Assembly (NCBI RefSeq): GCF_001668615.1 | Contig: NZ_LZMC01000042.1 | Coordinates: 33,621 to 97,620 of the forward strand | DNA length: 64,000 nucleotides | Origin: Mycobacterium sp. 1274761.0 | Lineage (GTDB): Bacteria > Actinomycetota > Actinomycetes > Mycobacteriales > Mycobacteriaceae | Reading direction: 5' to 3' | In this document: in pieces, positions 53,796-61,590 of the stretch | How the letters are laid out: each line of letters begins with the position of its first letter | Numbering within the stretch: the stretch's first letter is position 1 | The notes under the pieces: model-generated | What the model saw: the letters and a program-made list of their open reading frames with translations, nothing else | Told to the model about the DNA's origin: nothing | Database searches by the model: none | Made by a program: the position numbers and the translations under genes

Positions 53796-54020
53796 TTTGA
53801 GCGGCCGATGAATTGTCGCCCAGGTTTCGATGTGGAGACAGGCTCTGTGTGTGTGCCAGCCCTCTTATGCCTAGAGGGGCGATAGCCGTCATTCAGTACA
53901 GATAGATGGCCACTATGGGCTGCTGTGCGCTGTGCATGACATGGCTAAATGCTGGTGGTCAGCGAGCGTGGATACCGCAAATATCCTTGACTGACTTCAC
54001 TCCCGCAGAAGGGAGAACTG

Positions 54021-54335
54021 ATGACAACCACCTACGACCCCACTCAATACCTGAGTGCGCCCGCAGGCGCTGTGCACGTCGGCGAATGGCGCGGCGACGG
54101 TGCTGACCGGGGCCGCCCGTTCGAACACGCCCCCATCGATATCGGGGACGCGACGCTCACCATTCACGGCGTCCAGTACGCCCGCGGCACTACAGGGCGG
54201 AGCATCATGATGCGGCTCGACGAGGCGATCCAGTCTCGCGGCGACGATCTGACAGTGCAGGATGCGCGGCGGTTGGCGGCGATGCTGCTGAACCTCGCCG
54301 ACACCTGCGAAATCCTGGACGGGGCGCAGCGATGA
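54021..54335 (+). CDS. Hypothetical protein (104 residues)
   Basis: Starts MTTTYDPTQYLSAPAGAV with a strong GAAGGGAGAA upstream, and ends in a helical segment (VQDARRLAAMLLNLADTCEIL). No family recognised, no signal peptide. ATGA overlap with the next gene shows the two are made together. Confidence 0.75.
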   Translation: MTTTYDPTQYLSAPAGAVHVGEWRGDGADRGRPFEHAPIDIGDATLTIHGVQYARGTTGRSIMMRLDEAIQSRGDDLTVQDARRLAAMLLNLADTCEILDGAQR

Positions 54336-54703
54336 CCGCCACCGAGGTGCGTATCGAGCGCCGCGAGTTGCCGCCCATCCCGAACATCGGCGCCAATGTG
54401 GTCGACATGATCGACCCGTATGCGGTTGTTACTGCCGGCCACATCGTCGGGAAGGTTGAGCGGTATTGCTACTGGCATCCCAACGATGAACACCCGCTAG
54501 ACGTTGTGTACGAAGCGACGATTGACGGGTTGCCGGACACATCAGGGACCGCGCAGGTACTCATGAACCAGCCTGAGTCGCTGCGGCAGCTTGCCGCGGT
54601 GTGCGCACAGGTGGCGCTCTTGCTTGAGGAGGCGAAGACCCGTTCGGATTTGGTGCGCGGTTTCTTCCTGTCGGGGAACCAAACGGACATGTCCGGCGTC
54701 TGA
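54332..54703 (+). CDS. Hypothetical protein (123 residues)
   Basis: Starts MTATEVRIERRELPPIPNIG. The body has DPYAVVTAGHIVGKVERYCYW, a beta-rich stretch, and a C-terminal helix (LRQLAAVCAQVALLLEEAKTR) whose position matches the C-terminal helix of its partner, so the two may bind each other. Followed by a clear hairpin terminator. Function unknown. Confidence 0.72.
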   Translation: MTATEVRIERRELPPIPNIGANVVDMIDPYAVVTAGHIVGKVERYCYWHPNDEHPLDVVYEATIDGLPDTSGTAQVLMNQPESLRQLAAVCAQVALLLEEAKTRSDLVRGFFLSGNQTDMSGV

Positions 54704-54722
54704 CCTACTGTCTCCCCCAATC

Positions 54723-54753
54723 GGCCCGCCATCCGCTCCCCTGATGGCGGGCC
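54723..54753 (+). terminator. Hairpin terminator
   Basis: GGCCCGCCATC pairs perfectly with GATGGCGGGCC (11 bp, 9-base loop), 20 bp after the stop of the two-gene unit at 54021-54703. No T-run follows, as usual for mycobacterial terminators. Confidence 0.75.
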
Positions 54754-54903
54754 AAACCTTCCGGACACGCCCGGGCCGCGTCTGCTGTGCAGCCACTCTT
54801 ACCCGGCGGATAGAAAATCATTTCTTGCCCCAAGCGGACTCTGGCCGCTGGGCTATTACAGCGAAGTGCCGGTGAACGCGACCATTTCTTCCAATAGATG
54901 ATC

Positions 54904-54922
54904 GCACCCCCATGAGGGGTGC
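54904..54922 (+). promoter_or_regulatory. Hairpin in the leader of the secreted-protein gene
   Basis: GCACCCC and GGGGTGC form a 7-bp stem around CATGA, 25 bp before the ATG at 54947. It is directly followed by the ribosome site (AAAGGGGAGA), so it could hide or protect that site in the mRNA. Confidence 0.4.
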
Positions 54923-54946
54923 CACCTAAAAGGGGAGAGAAACACC

Positions 54947-55273
54947 ATGACCGCTTTCGCCCGCAGGCTCGCGTCCGCCACCCTCATCGTTGCCGCCGGC
55001 GCACTCGGTGCGTTCGGCGCTGCCACAGAAGCGCAGGCCCAGCCCGTCAAGCAAATAGACGCGTACAACACCTGCTACAAGCAATTGAAGCCACGAGAAG
55101 GCAGCACCGCAGCCAGTTTCGACTGCTGCGTTGTGGCCGGCGGCACGTGGACAGGAGGCACCTACCCCGAGGGGTGGTGCGTCCTTAAGAACGCTCCTGT
55201 CCCAGATACCGGGGGCAGCTCGATTCTCACTCCAGCCCAACCCTTAGACCCCACCCGAGTGTCAACGATCTGA
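54947..55273 (+). CDS. Small secreted cysteine-containing protein
   Basis: A 108-residue protein: signal peptide (ASATLIVAAGALGAFGAA, cleavage after AQA) and mature part QPVKQIDAYNTCYKQL, FDCCVVAGG and GWCVLKN, four cysteines in all. AAAGGGGAGA gives a strong ribosome site. Similar small secreted proteins are common in mycobacteria; the function is not known. Confidence 0.75.
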   Translation: MTAFARRLASATLIVAAGALGAFGAATEAQAQPVKQIDAYNTCYKQLKPREGSTAASFDCCVVAGGTWTGGTYPEGWCVLKNAPVPDTGGSSILTPAQPLDPTRVSTI

Positions 55274-55713
55274 TTGGAGTCTCAGCAAGCACCAACCGGT
55301 CGACTAGGCGCCGCGAAGGTACGACAACCGACTGCAGTCGTTTAAGACTCACGCGCGCCCGCAGCTATCGGCGCCCCTGCTGACGGGCCGAATGCTGTGT
55401 TTGATCATACCCAGCGTCGGCAACGAGTGTTGTCAGTGGGAAACGACGGTGAGGGATGACCCCGGCGGTTCCTGCAAGGCGGTCAGCGGGGTTCATCCCC
55501 TTTGTTAAGACGCTAGCGTTGCCCCGCTGACCGTCGCCTTCGCGGAATCTGTCTGCCACCAATCACCACGGGGCGGGTCCACTCCTCTAAAGCGGCGGCA
55601 CTTCGCTGCCGAAGAAAGTACGAGTAGTACACCCTTTCAGGTAGTTCAAGCGGAGTTCCACTGAGCAGATGTCGATATCGGTGCCCGCGTCTTCCGTGGC
55701 CGCGTCGAGGTAG
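55274..55713. other. Gap with structured element, no gene
   Basis: This 440-bp gap lies between convergent genes. Its middle (55453-55540) holds two strong competing hairpins. A leftward frame at 55365-55562 (65 codons) crosses these hairpins and is not supported by a ribosome site. No other feature was seen. Confidence 0.5.
55453..55540. ncRNA. Element with two mutually exclusive stems (terminator, or possible RNA)
   Basis: Stem A pairs 55453-55463 (GGGATGACCCC) with 55488-55499 (one bulge). Stem B pairs 55481-55491 (GGTCAGCGGGG) with 55522-55532 perfectly and can be extended by AAGGC. The strands of A and B overlap, so only one can form at a time. The loop of B contains the palindrome CGCTAGCG. 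It may end transcription from both sides, or be a small structured RNA. Confidence 0.45.
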
Positions 55714-57243
55714 TTATTTGACGGCGGTTCCGGGGCTGCCGGCGCTGCCTGCGGAGCCCGTCGCGCCCGTGCCACCGGTCGTGCCGCTGGCACCGGGGCT
55801 GCCGGCAGCTCCACCGGCGGGATCGGTGCTGCCGGCACTGCCTCCAGCACCCGCGGCACCCCCCGCGCCACCGGCTCCGCCTTGTCCGGCGGGACCGGCC
55901 GATCCGGCGGCGCCGCCCGTGCCCCACAGCCCGCGATGGTTGCCGCCGGTGCCGCCGTTTCCGCCGTTTCCGCCGGCGCCTCCGGCACCCCCACTACCGC
56001 CGTTACCGCCCGTGCCGCCGTTGCCCGCCGCTCGCGAACAGGTGCCATTGTCCCGGCAGGCGCCGGCGAGTACGCCCTGGCCGCCCGTTCCGCCCGCCCC
56101 GCCCGCTCCGCCGGTCGTCCCGGTGCCACCGGTGCCGCCTTGGCCGCCCGCTCCGCCTGGGCCGCCGTTGCCTCCGAGGAGTCCGCCGTCTCCGCCGGGA
56201 CCGCCGTTGCCGCCAAGGCCACCGGTGCCGGCGTTATCGACGCCGTTCCCCCCGGTGCCGCCGGTGCCGCCGGTTCCGCCTTGAGACGACGTGCCGCTGG
56301 CGGCGGTGCTGGCGTACCCTCCCGTCCCGCCGGTGCCGCCGGGAGCGCCGACGCCGCCGTTTCCGCCGTTGCCGCCTGGTCCGCCGATACTCGTCGCGCC
56401 GCCAGGTGACGAGTTGGCTCCCGGGCCGCCCTTGCCGCCGGCCTGGCTGGATACCGGGACTCCGCCGACGAAAGTCGTGGTGCCATCGCCGCCCGTCCCT
56501 CCGGGGTAGGAGCCCTCGGCGCCGGCGCCGCTGACTGTGGGGTTGACCCCAGCGGTGCCGGTGCGCCCCTGGCCACCCGCGCCGCCGGCCCCACCCGCGC
56601 CGATCAGCCGGGCGTTGCCGCCCGCCCCGCCATTGCCGGCGACGCCATTGTTGAGGTCGGCGGCCACACCGGCGCCACCGCGGCCACCGTTACCGAACAG
56701 CAAACCGCCGTTGCCGCCAGCGCCACCGGTGCCGTTGTTCACCCCGGCGACCCCAACGCCGCCCACACCGCCGTCGCCGAACAAGCCGGCGTTGCCGCCT
56801 TTACCGCCGTTGGCTCCCGCCCCGCCGTTGCCGAACAGCAACCCGCCGTTGCCGCCGTTGCAGGCTGTCCCGGTGCAGTCCGCTGGGGCGTCGGCTCCGT
56901 TGCCGATGAAAATCCCGATGATGGCGCTGATCGGATTCGGTGTGGAAGCGGCGGGAATAGGCGCACCAGGCGTGGGGAGCAGCGCCGCGGTCAGCCCCTT
57001 CGGGGTGGGCGTGGAGAAGTTGGTGCCGAACAGGTTGCTGCCGCAGCCCGACGGATCCAGCGGGCACGACGGCGGGGACAGCGGTGGGGGCAGCGTCGAC
57101 CCGACCGACGCCAACTGAACCTGAATGGGGGGTGCCACCGGATGCGCCGGGGCGCTGGGCGGACTGGCCAGCCAGATGCTGCCGGCACCTGCGATCGCGC
57201 ACCCCGCGCTGACAAAGGGAAAAACTGACTTCGCCACTACCAT
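55714..57243 (-). CDS. PGRS-type glycine-rich protein without a PE domain
   Basis: A 509-residue protein. Residues 1-34 are a signal-peptide-like segment (AKSVFPFVSAGCAIAGAGSI, possible cleavage after APA), 35-125 is a unique proline-rich part, and about 128-509 is a PGRS array of GGxGG units (NGGLLFGNGGAGANGG, GGTGGTGGTGGNG). The PE domain that normally carries PGRS arrays to the ESX-5 system is absent. One CRDNGTC insertion interrupts the array. GC content is extreme, and the antisense frame reads as a proline-rich shadow. ATG 57243 or GTG 57237. Confidence 0.85.
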   Translation of the reverse strand: MVVAKSVFPFVSAGCAIAGAGSIWLASPPSAPAHPVAPPIQVQLASVGSTLPPPLSPPSCPLDPSGCGSNLFGTNFSTPTPKGLTAALLPTPGAPIPAASTPNPISAIIGIFIGNGADAPADCTGTACNGGNGGLLFGNGGAGANGGKGGNAGLFGDGGVGGVGVAGVNNGTGGAGGNGGLLFGNGGRGGAGVAADLNNGVAGNGGAGGNARLIGAGGAGGAGGQGRTGTAGVNPTVSGAGAEGSYPGGTGGDGTTTFVGGVPVSSQAGGKGGPGANSSPGGATSIGGPGGNGGNGGVGAPGGTGGTGGYASTAASGTSSQGGTGGTGGTGGNGVDNAGTGGLGGNGGPGGDGGLLGGNGGPGGAGGQGGTGGTGTTGGAGGAGGTGGQGVLAGACRDNGTCSRAAGNGGTGGNGGSGGAGGAGGNGGNGGTGGNHRGLWGTGGAAGSAGPAGQGGAGGAGGAAGAGGSAGSTDPAGGAAGSPGASGTTGGTGATGSAGSAGSPGTAVK

Positions 57244-57376
57244 CCGATCTCAGACGTGCGGCTAACCAGGCCAGATACCCGCCGCTAACCACGCCAGCAA
57301 ATTAACGCCGACGATAGCACGCAAGTGACCGCGTTCAGCAGGAAACTAGTGCGAGCCGATCAGGCAGACTTATGCC

Positions 57377-58321
57377 ATGACTGCGGTCGTCCCGTTTCCG
57401 CCGGCACCGATGCTGGCTACCGCAGCCACCCTGCCGACGAATCCAAGCGGATATGTGTTCGAGGCGAAATGGGACGGTGTCCGCGCCCTCGCCCGCGTCG
57501 ACGGGCGCACAGAACTGTTCAGCCGTCACGCGCATAACATGACGCCTTGCTTTCCGGAGATCACCGAGCACCTGGCCGACGCCTTGGCGGGGCGTACCGC
57601 GATCCTCGACGGCGAACTCGTTGCAATCGATCGGCACGCTTGTCCCTCGTTTTCGTTGATTCAGCGTCGGATGCGTAGCACGCGCCCGCCCGCGCACCTC
57701 GTCGCCGCTGTACCGGCCATGTTCTTTGTCTTCGATGTTCTCTACCTTGACGGCGCCGACGTGATGCGCCGCCCCTATCTCGAGCGCCGTGGACTCCTCG
57801 ATGACCTGGACCTCACGGCGAAGCTGGTGCTGACTTCGCCGTATTGGACAGGAATCAGTTCGGAGGCGATGTTCGACATCGTCAAGGAGATGCGCCTTGA
57901 GGGTGTGGTGTGCAAACGCGCATCGTCGGTGTATCAACCGGGGCAGCGGTCGCAGGCATGGATCAAAAGTGTTGTGCGGCACCGCGCACCGCTGGTGGTC
58001 GGGGGTTGGATGCCCGGCCGAGGCGGTGGCGTCGGATCGCTACTAGTTGGCGGTCACGACAGCGGCGGTGCGCTGGTCTACTGCGGCCAGGTCGGGTTCG
58101 GGTTCAGCGGCCCGCTACGACGGACGCTGGCCGCGAAGTTCGCCGAACTCGATTGCGCGACATCACCCTTCAGTAATTTGCGCAGACTCGACGGCGCCCG
58201 TTGGCTGACCCCATCCGTCGTCGTCAACGTCGACTACCGCGAGTTCACCGGCCGTCTCCGGCATCCCTCGCTGAAGGGGATCGTAAACGTCGAACCCGGA
58301 TCTGTCGTTCTGCCGTCATAG
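57377..58321 (+). CDS. ATP-dependent DNA ligase (LigC/LigD-ligase type)
   Basis: A 314-residue adenylation-domain ligase. Lys31 in motif I (EAKWDGVR), DGE at 78-80, motif III FFVFDVLYLDG (116-126), motif IV EGVVCKR (175-181) and motif V with WIK (195-197). The OB domain follows with the late RHPSLKGI region. It is slightly shorter than mycobacterial LigC (about 350). No Ku or LigD polymerase gene is adjacent. It probably seals nicks in repair, and may have come with the accessory DNA. Confidence 0.92.
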   Translation: MTAVVPFPPAPMLATAATLPTNPSGYVFEAKWDGVRALARVDGRTELFSRHAHNMTPCFPEITEHLADALAGRTAILDGELVAIDRHACPSFSLIQRRMRSTRPPAHLVAAVPAMFFVFDVLYLDGADVMRRPYLERRGLLDDLDLTAKLVLTSPYWTGISSEAMFDIVKEMRLEGVVCKRASSVYQPGQRSQAWIKSVVRHRAPLVVGGWMPGRGGGVGSLLVGGHDSGGALVYCGQVGFGFSGPLRRTLAAKFAELDCATSPFSNLRRLDGARWLTPSVVVNVDYREFTGRLRHPSLKGIVNVEPGSVVLPS

Positions 58322-58331
58322 CGTCGAAGGT

Positions 58332-58562
58332 ATGCGGCTACGTCGCACGCGCCGTGGCTGGGAGGAACTAGCGCCGGCCCGATGCGCCAACGGGCACACG
58401 CTGAAGGGCAACGCCCTCGTGGGTGTAGCGCACTGTGACTGCGGGATCATGCATCGAACGCACTACTGCAAGACATGCGGGGACACGTTTTACACGCCAC
58501 GGCTGCGAACGATCTGCCACCGCCGAGACTTCGACGATAGAGATCCCGGCCCCGAACTGTAG
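58332..58562 (+). CDS. Small zinc-ribbon protein (76 residues)
   Basis: A basic protein with C18, C35-x-C37, C46-KT-C49 and C62, plus H41 and H44, a likely double zinc site (NGHTLKGNALV, HCDCGIMHRTHYCKTCG). It starts 11 bp after the ligase stop, so it is probably co-transcribed with it, and is the intact copy of the degraded gene at 53605-53795. Size and motif suggest a nucleic-acid-binding protein. Confidence 0.75.
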   Translation: MRLRRTRRGWEELAPARCANGHTLKGNALVGVAHCDCGIMHRTHYCKTCGDTFYTPRLRTICHRRDFDDRDPGPEL

Positions 58563-58901
58563 GTCAGTTGTCGCGCCGCACTAATGCACAAATCGCATGG
58601 GTGAGTTCTCCGGGAGTTGTGGCAGCGTCATGACAGCGGGACGTTGTTAGCCTTTCTTTTATCAGCGTACAGTCATAATTTTCCTTGCCGTTAGCGTTTG
58701 CGGTGAACATCTCTTCTTGGGCGCTGCGTGACGGGTTGTGTAGTGCGCTACTCCAATTCGCGCGATTTGCATGGAACCATTGCATCAGTAAAGGGGACGA
58801 CTACCATTCATGACGTACCGGAGTAGCGGGAATACACGATTTGCGCACTGATCCTCGGCAGACCCCCGTGATTCAGATTCAATCGTGAGGAGGACGATCC
58901 T
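58563..58901. other. Low-GC gap before an unrecognised gene cluster
   Basis: 339 bp with lower GC than the flanks. TTGTTA (58644-58649) and TACAGT (58668-58673), 18 bp apart, resemble a promoter but lie 228 bp before the next start. A leftward frame at 58564-58785 has no ribosome site and is not accepted. Confidence 0.4.
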
Positions 58902-59504
58902 GTGGGTCCAACAACGGAGCACGCGGATAGGACAAGCCTGAGCGTCGACGAGTTGCTCGAACGGCAGAGCGACCTCCCGGTGCTTGCCACCATCGAATCC
59001 TCCGGCGAGGACCGTGTCGCGGTTACTCCAGTGGTAGGCGGGCGATGTGCTTGCTCACAAACGATAACTGTCAGTAAGGCTGACATCGAGGCAGTGGTTC
59101 CAACCGAAGATGTCCGTCTTTGCTGCGGAAAGCGACTGATCGTCGCTGAAGTCGCTTTCACCAACGAGACCGTCGCCGATATCTTTCGACAGCTGAGCCA
59201 GACTGCCGCAGCGTTGGGCCAGCAGAACCGCCTCCCGTATAGCGGCTTAAGACTGCTCTCCGACCGCGACGGGCTCAATCGCAACCTCCCAGGCTTTGAC
59301 AACTTCGGGGACTTTGTGGACACAGGAGGAGGGGCCGGAACAGGGGGTGGCGGAATAAACAGCGGCACAAGCCGTGCGAAATTCTGCGCCGAGCAACGCC
59401 AGTCCTGCATCCTAAACGCCAGGAACTTGCCTCCTGAAGATAGGCAATGGGCTTTGGAACAGTGCGAGAAAAACTACCAGGATTGTCTGCGCAGTTACAT
59501 GTAA
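58902..59504 (+). CDS. Cysteine-rich hypothetical protein (200 residues)
   Basis: GTG 58902 follows GAGGAGGA by nine bases. The N-terminal half has RCACS (C49, C51) and LCCGK (C74, C75), a possible metal site. A glycine-rich linker (VDTGGGAGTGGGG) joins a C-terminal helix pair with C162-x6-C169 and C188-x6-C195, a twin CX6C hairpin pattern. No signal peptide. I do not recognise the family. Lower GC than the catabolic locus suggests transfer. Confidence 0.68.
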   Translation: MGPTTEHADRTSLSVDELLERQSDLPVLATIESSGEDRVAVTPVVGGRCACSQTITVSKADIEAVVPTEDVRLCCGKRLIVAEVAFTNETVADIFRQLSQTAAALGQQNRLPYSGLRLLSDRDGLNRNLPGFDNFGDFVDTGGGAGTGGGGINSGTSRAKFCAEQRQSCILNARNLPPEDRQWALEQCEKNYQDCLRSYM

Positions 59505-59626
59505 TCAGCCGCAGATAACGCCCATCAAAGGAAGAAAACTTCCCCCCGTGGACTTCTCGCCAGCCTGCGTCGCACCAAAGGAACACCAGAGACCCTGCAA
59601 CAAACTCATCCACAGCACACCCGACG

Positions 59627-60004
59627 ATGCGGCCCGACATTTCCGACGACCAAATAGGGCCCGGCGAACTCACAGACCATGACATTGCGCTGAACTCACT
59701 GTGCCAGTTCGACATTGCGTACTGCTTCGTCGTCGCAGCGATGGGAACTCATCACGCATCGGCCTACCCGTCGTCGGCCGCGTTCGATGAAGACCGCGCG
59801 AAACCCATCGCGCAACGCGTGGTCACCGATGCCGACCTCAGGCGACGCATGTTTCCAGGAGTCCCTGACGCGCAAATCGCTACAGCGATCCAACAGATGT
59901 ATGAACTGGCGATACGCGAATCAGCGACCAACTACGGAAGCCGATGGTGGGCAATGCCGCCGAGTGTCGACCAGTGGGTCACTCACAACTTGCCCCCGAG
60001 ATAG
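59627..60004 (+). CDS. Hypothetical protein (125 residues)
   Basis: Starts MRPDISDDQIGPGELTDHDI, with no clear ribosome site, so the start is uncertain. The sequence has a helix-rich body (IATAIQQMYELAIRESATNYGSRWWAM) and no known motif. It lies between the cysteine-rich gene and the membrane-protein gene on the same strand and may be part of the same cassette. Confidence 0.55.
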   Translation: MRPDISDDQIGPGELTDHDIALNSLCQFDIAYCFVVAAMGTHHASAYPSSAAFDEDRAKPIAQRVVTDADLRRRMFPGVPDAQIATAIQQMYELAIRESATNYGSRWWAMPPSVDQWVTHNLPPR

Positions 60005-60181
60005 CGACATCGAATATAGAGAGGTCGTCGGCGGCTTCCGCCCACCGCACCGCGTATTCTTGGTTCTCGTGCTCGCCTCCTGGAGCGCCGAAATTGAGCA
60101 ATCGTCACCGGACTTCTTTCAGAACGGCGCATACTCGACCTGTAACTAATCAAGCGGCTCAGGCGGCGGGGGGCGATACCA

Positions 60182-61279
60182 ATGGTTAATGGGACAACCG
60201 CGGCTCCAACCGTGAAGCTCGACGAACAATTTGAAGACATCCGATCGCGCGAAGTGGCCTACAAACTAACCATCGACAACACACTAATCACGTCACTCAC
60301 CATTCTTACGCTTAAGCCTCGGCTTCCGGTAGGTGCCAGACTTGTAGATGTAATCGACAACTCAATGGTTCAAGCAGGTCAGCGCAGAGATCAACTTGTT
60401 CACGAGTTGAACATACTTTTGCTCCAACGGTTCAGTGAAATGCCCGCTTTTCAGGAGAAGCAAAAACAAGTACGAAGAACCGCTGAACGCGTTGCTCGAT
60501 CGTCCTCAAACCCGCCCACCAGTGGAGCACGAAACATATGGGATCGCTATGCCTCTGTAATGAAGGGCCTATTGACCGGAATCGGCGGCGAGGTCTTTGA
60601 TCTGTCGGACGATCGAGATGATGACTCCCTAGCCGGCGCCCTGTTCAAGATCGAGTCGTCGGAAGATGCCGATCTAGCGCTCAAAAAGTGGTTCACCCCC
60701 AGCGCGCCAGAACAGTCGCCCCCCAACGACGAGGACACTCTGCGCTCAATATTCGAAGCGAAGATCGACCAGCTCCGCAGGGTGGAAGCGAAGGTCACCG
60801 AGACGGACAGCACGGGTCTGACCACCATAGAGCCAGGATCCTCCTTCGTACGTACATATGTGGTGAAGTTCAGGCGGCCAGCTCTTGAACCAAGGAAATA
60901 CCAATTAGGCTTTGAGGGCGAATATGAAGCAGGCGAAGCTCAAAGGACGATCTCAGTCGCGACCCACTTGCAAATTAGTCCTTATCCCCTCTCGCTGAAT
61001 CTGGTCGTCATAGTAGCGGCCTTGCTCGGCGCTTTTGTCAGAGAAGCACTGTCAGATATCTCGAACCCGCTTCAAGAAACTTTCCTACAGGCGAACAACG
61101 GCAAGCTCTTTGTTGGCCCGATAGTCGCGTTAGTTTTCTTCAACGCGTATGAATACACTTCCCTTGGAAAAGGCCTCACGATGGCCGTGAGTTGGAGGAG
61201 TGCGCTTCTCATAGGAACTCTATGTGGGCTAGCAGATGACCGCATTGTAAGCGCCCTTAAGGCACTCATTGGCGTCTAA
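60182..61279 (+). CDS. Hypothetical protein with C-terminal membrane segments (365 residues)
   Basis: Residues 1-265 form a soluble, charged domain without a signal peptide. This is followed by three hydrophobic segments (about 270-288, 309-325 and 334-352: LNLVVIVAALLGAFV, FVGPIVALVFFNA, SALLIGTLCGLA), ending in ADDRIVSALKALIGV. The N-terminal domain has a beta-sandwich-like strand pattern near 200-260. GGCGGGGGG lies upstream. No family recognised. The AT-richer codon use differs from the flanking mycobacterial genes, suggesting acquisition. Confidence 0.72.
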   Translation: MVNGTTAAPTVKLDEQFEDIRSREVAYKLTIDNTLITSLTILTLKPRLPVGARLVDVIDNSMVQAGQRRDQLVHELNILLLQRFSEMPAFQEKQKQVRRTAERVARSSSNPPTSGARNIWDRYASVMKGLLTGIGGEVFDLSDDRDDDSLAGALFKIESSEDADLALKKWFTPSAPEQSPPNDEDTLRSIFEAKIDQLRRVEAKVTETDSTGLTTIEPGSSFVRTYVVKFRRPALEPRKYQLGFEGEYEAGEAQRTISVATHLQISPYPLSLNLVVIVAALLGAFVREALSDISNPLQETFLQANNGKLFVGPIVALVFFNAYEYTSLGKGLTMAVSWRSALLIGTLCGLADDRIVSALKALIGV

Positions 61280-61590
61280 GCCATCCGAAGACCGTCAGTT
61301 GTGGTCTAAGAACACACACCTGGTCCGGTGGGCGAAGATTTTATTGCCGAAGAGCTCATCACTGAGCTAACTGTGTGCCGTCCCCACGCGATCATAGGGC
61401 AGACGGCTCGGGCGGGGTTCCGTTCTGGCTGATGTCGGAACTGGACGACAGGCGTGATGCCCTGGCGCGGGTGTGCTGTCGATGAACCTCGGTGAGTTCG
61501 TTTTCGGCCCTGCTGACGCACATTCGACAGGGACCGCTGATCGAGTTCGGTTTCAACTCTTAATGCAAGAGGCATCAGTTTGCCTTCCCT
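61280..61590. other. Gap between the membrane-protein gene and phage tail genes
   Basis: 311 bp without a supported gene. AGACC/GGTCT (61289-61307) is a weak hairpin after the preceding stop. A leftward 43-residue frame (61523 down to 61392) begins MCVSRAENELTEVHRQHTR and looks helical, but has no ribosome site. This gap separates rightward host-like genes from leftward phage genes and is a likely island junction. Confidence 0.4.

Noticed and set aside
53572..53811. A 79-residue protein read straight through the degraded zinc-ribbon copy
   Set aside because: Comparison with 58332 shows a one-base deletion; the C-terminal half of the straight reading loses all zinc-ribbon residues.
55365..55562. 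Leftward 65-codon frame containing LVADAGYD, reminiscent of transposases
   Set aside because: The match is a few residues only, it crosses two strong hairpins, and no terminal repeats or further transposase motifs are present.
55718..56284. Proline-rich rightward frame opposite the PGRS gene
   Set aside because: PPVPPVPP-type sequence is the complement of the GGxGG repeat; no start context or non-repeat domain.
55714..57243. CRISPR array suggested by the repetitive appearance
   Set aside because: The repeats are short, irregular GGxGG codon repeats in an open frame, without constant repeats and unique spacers; no cas genes.
58564..58785. Leftward 73-codon frame in the low-GC gap
   Set aside because: No ribosome site and no recognisable domain; the composition fits non-coding DNA.
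61306..61575. Leftward 89-codon frame before the tail genes
   Set aside because: No ribosome site, low-complexity polar composition, and a competing short frame in another phase.
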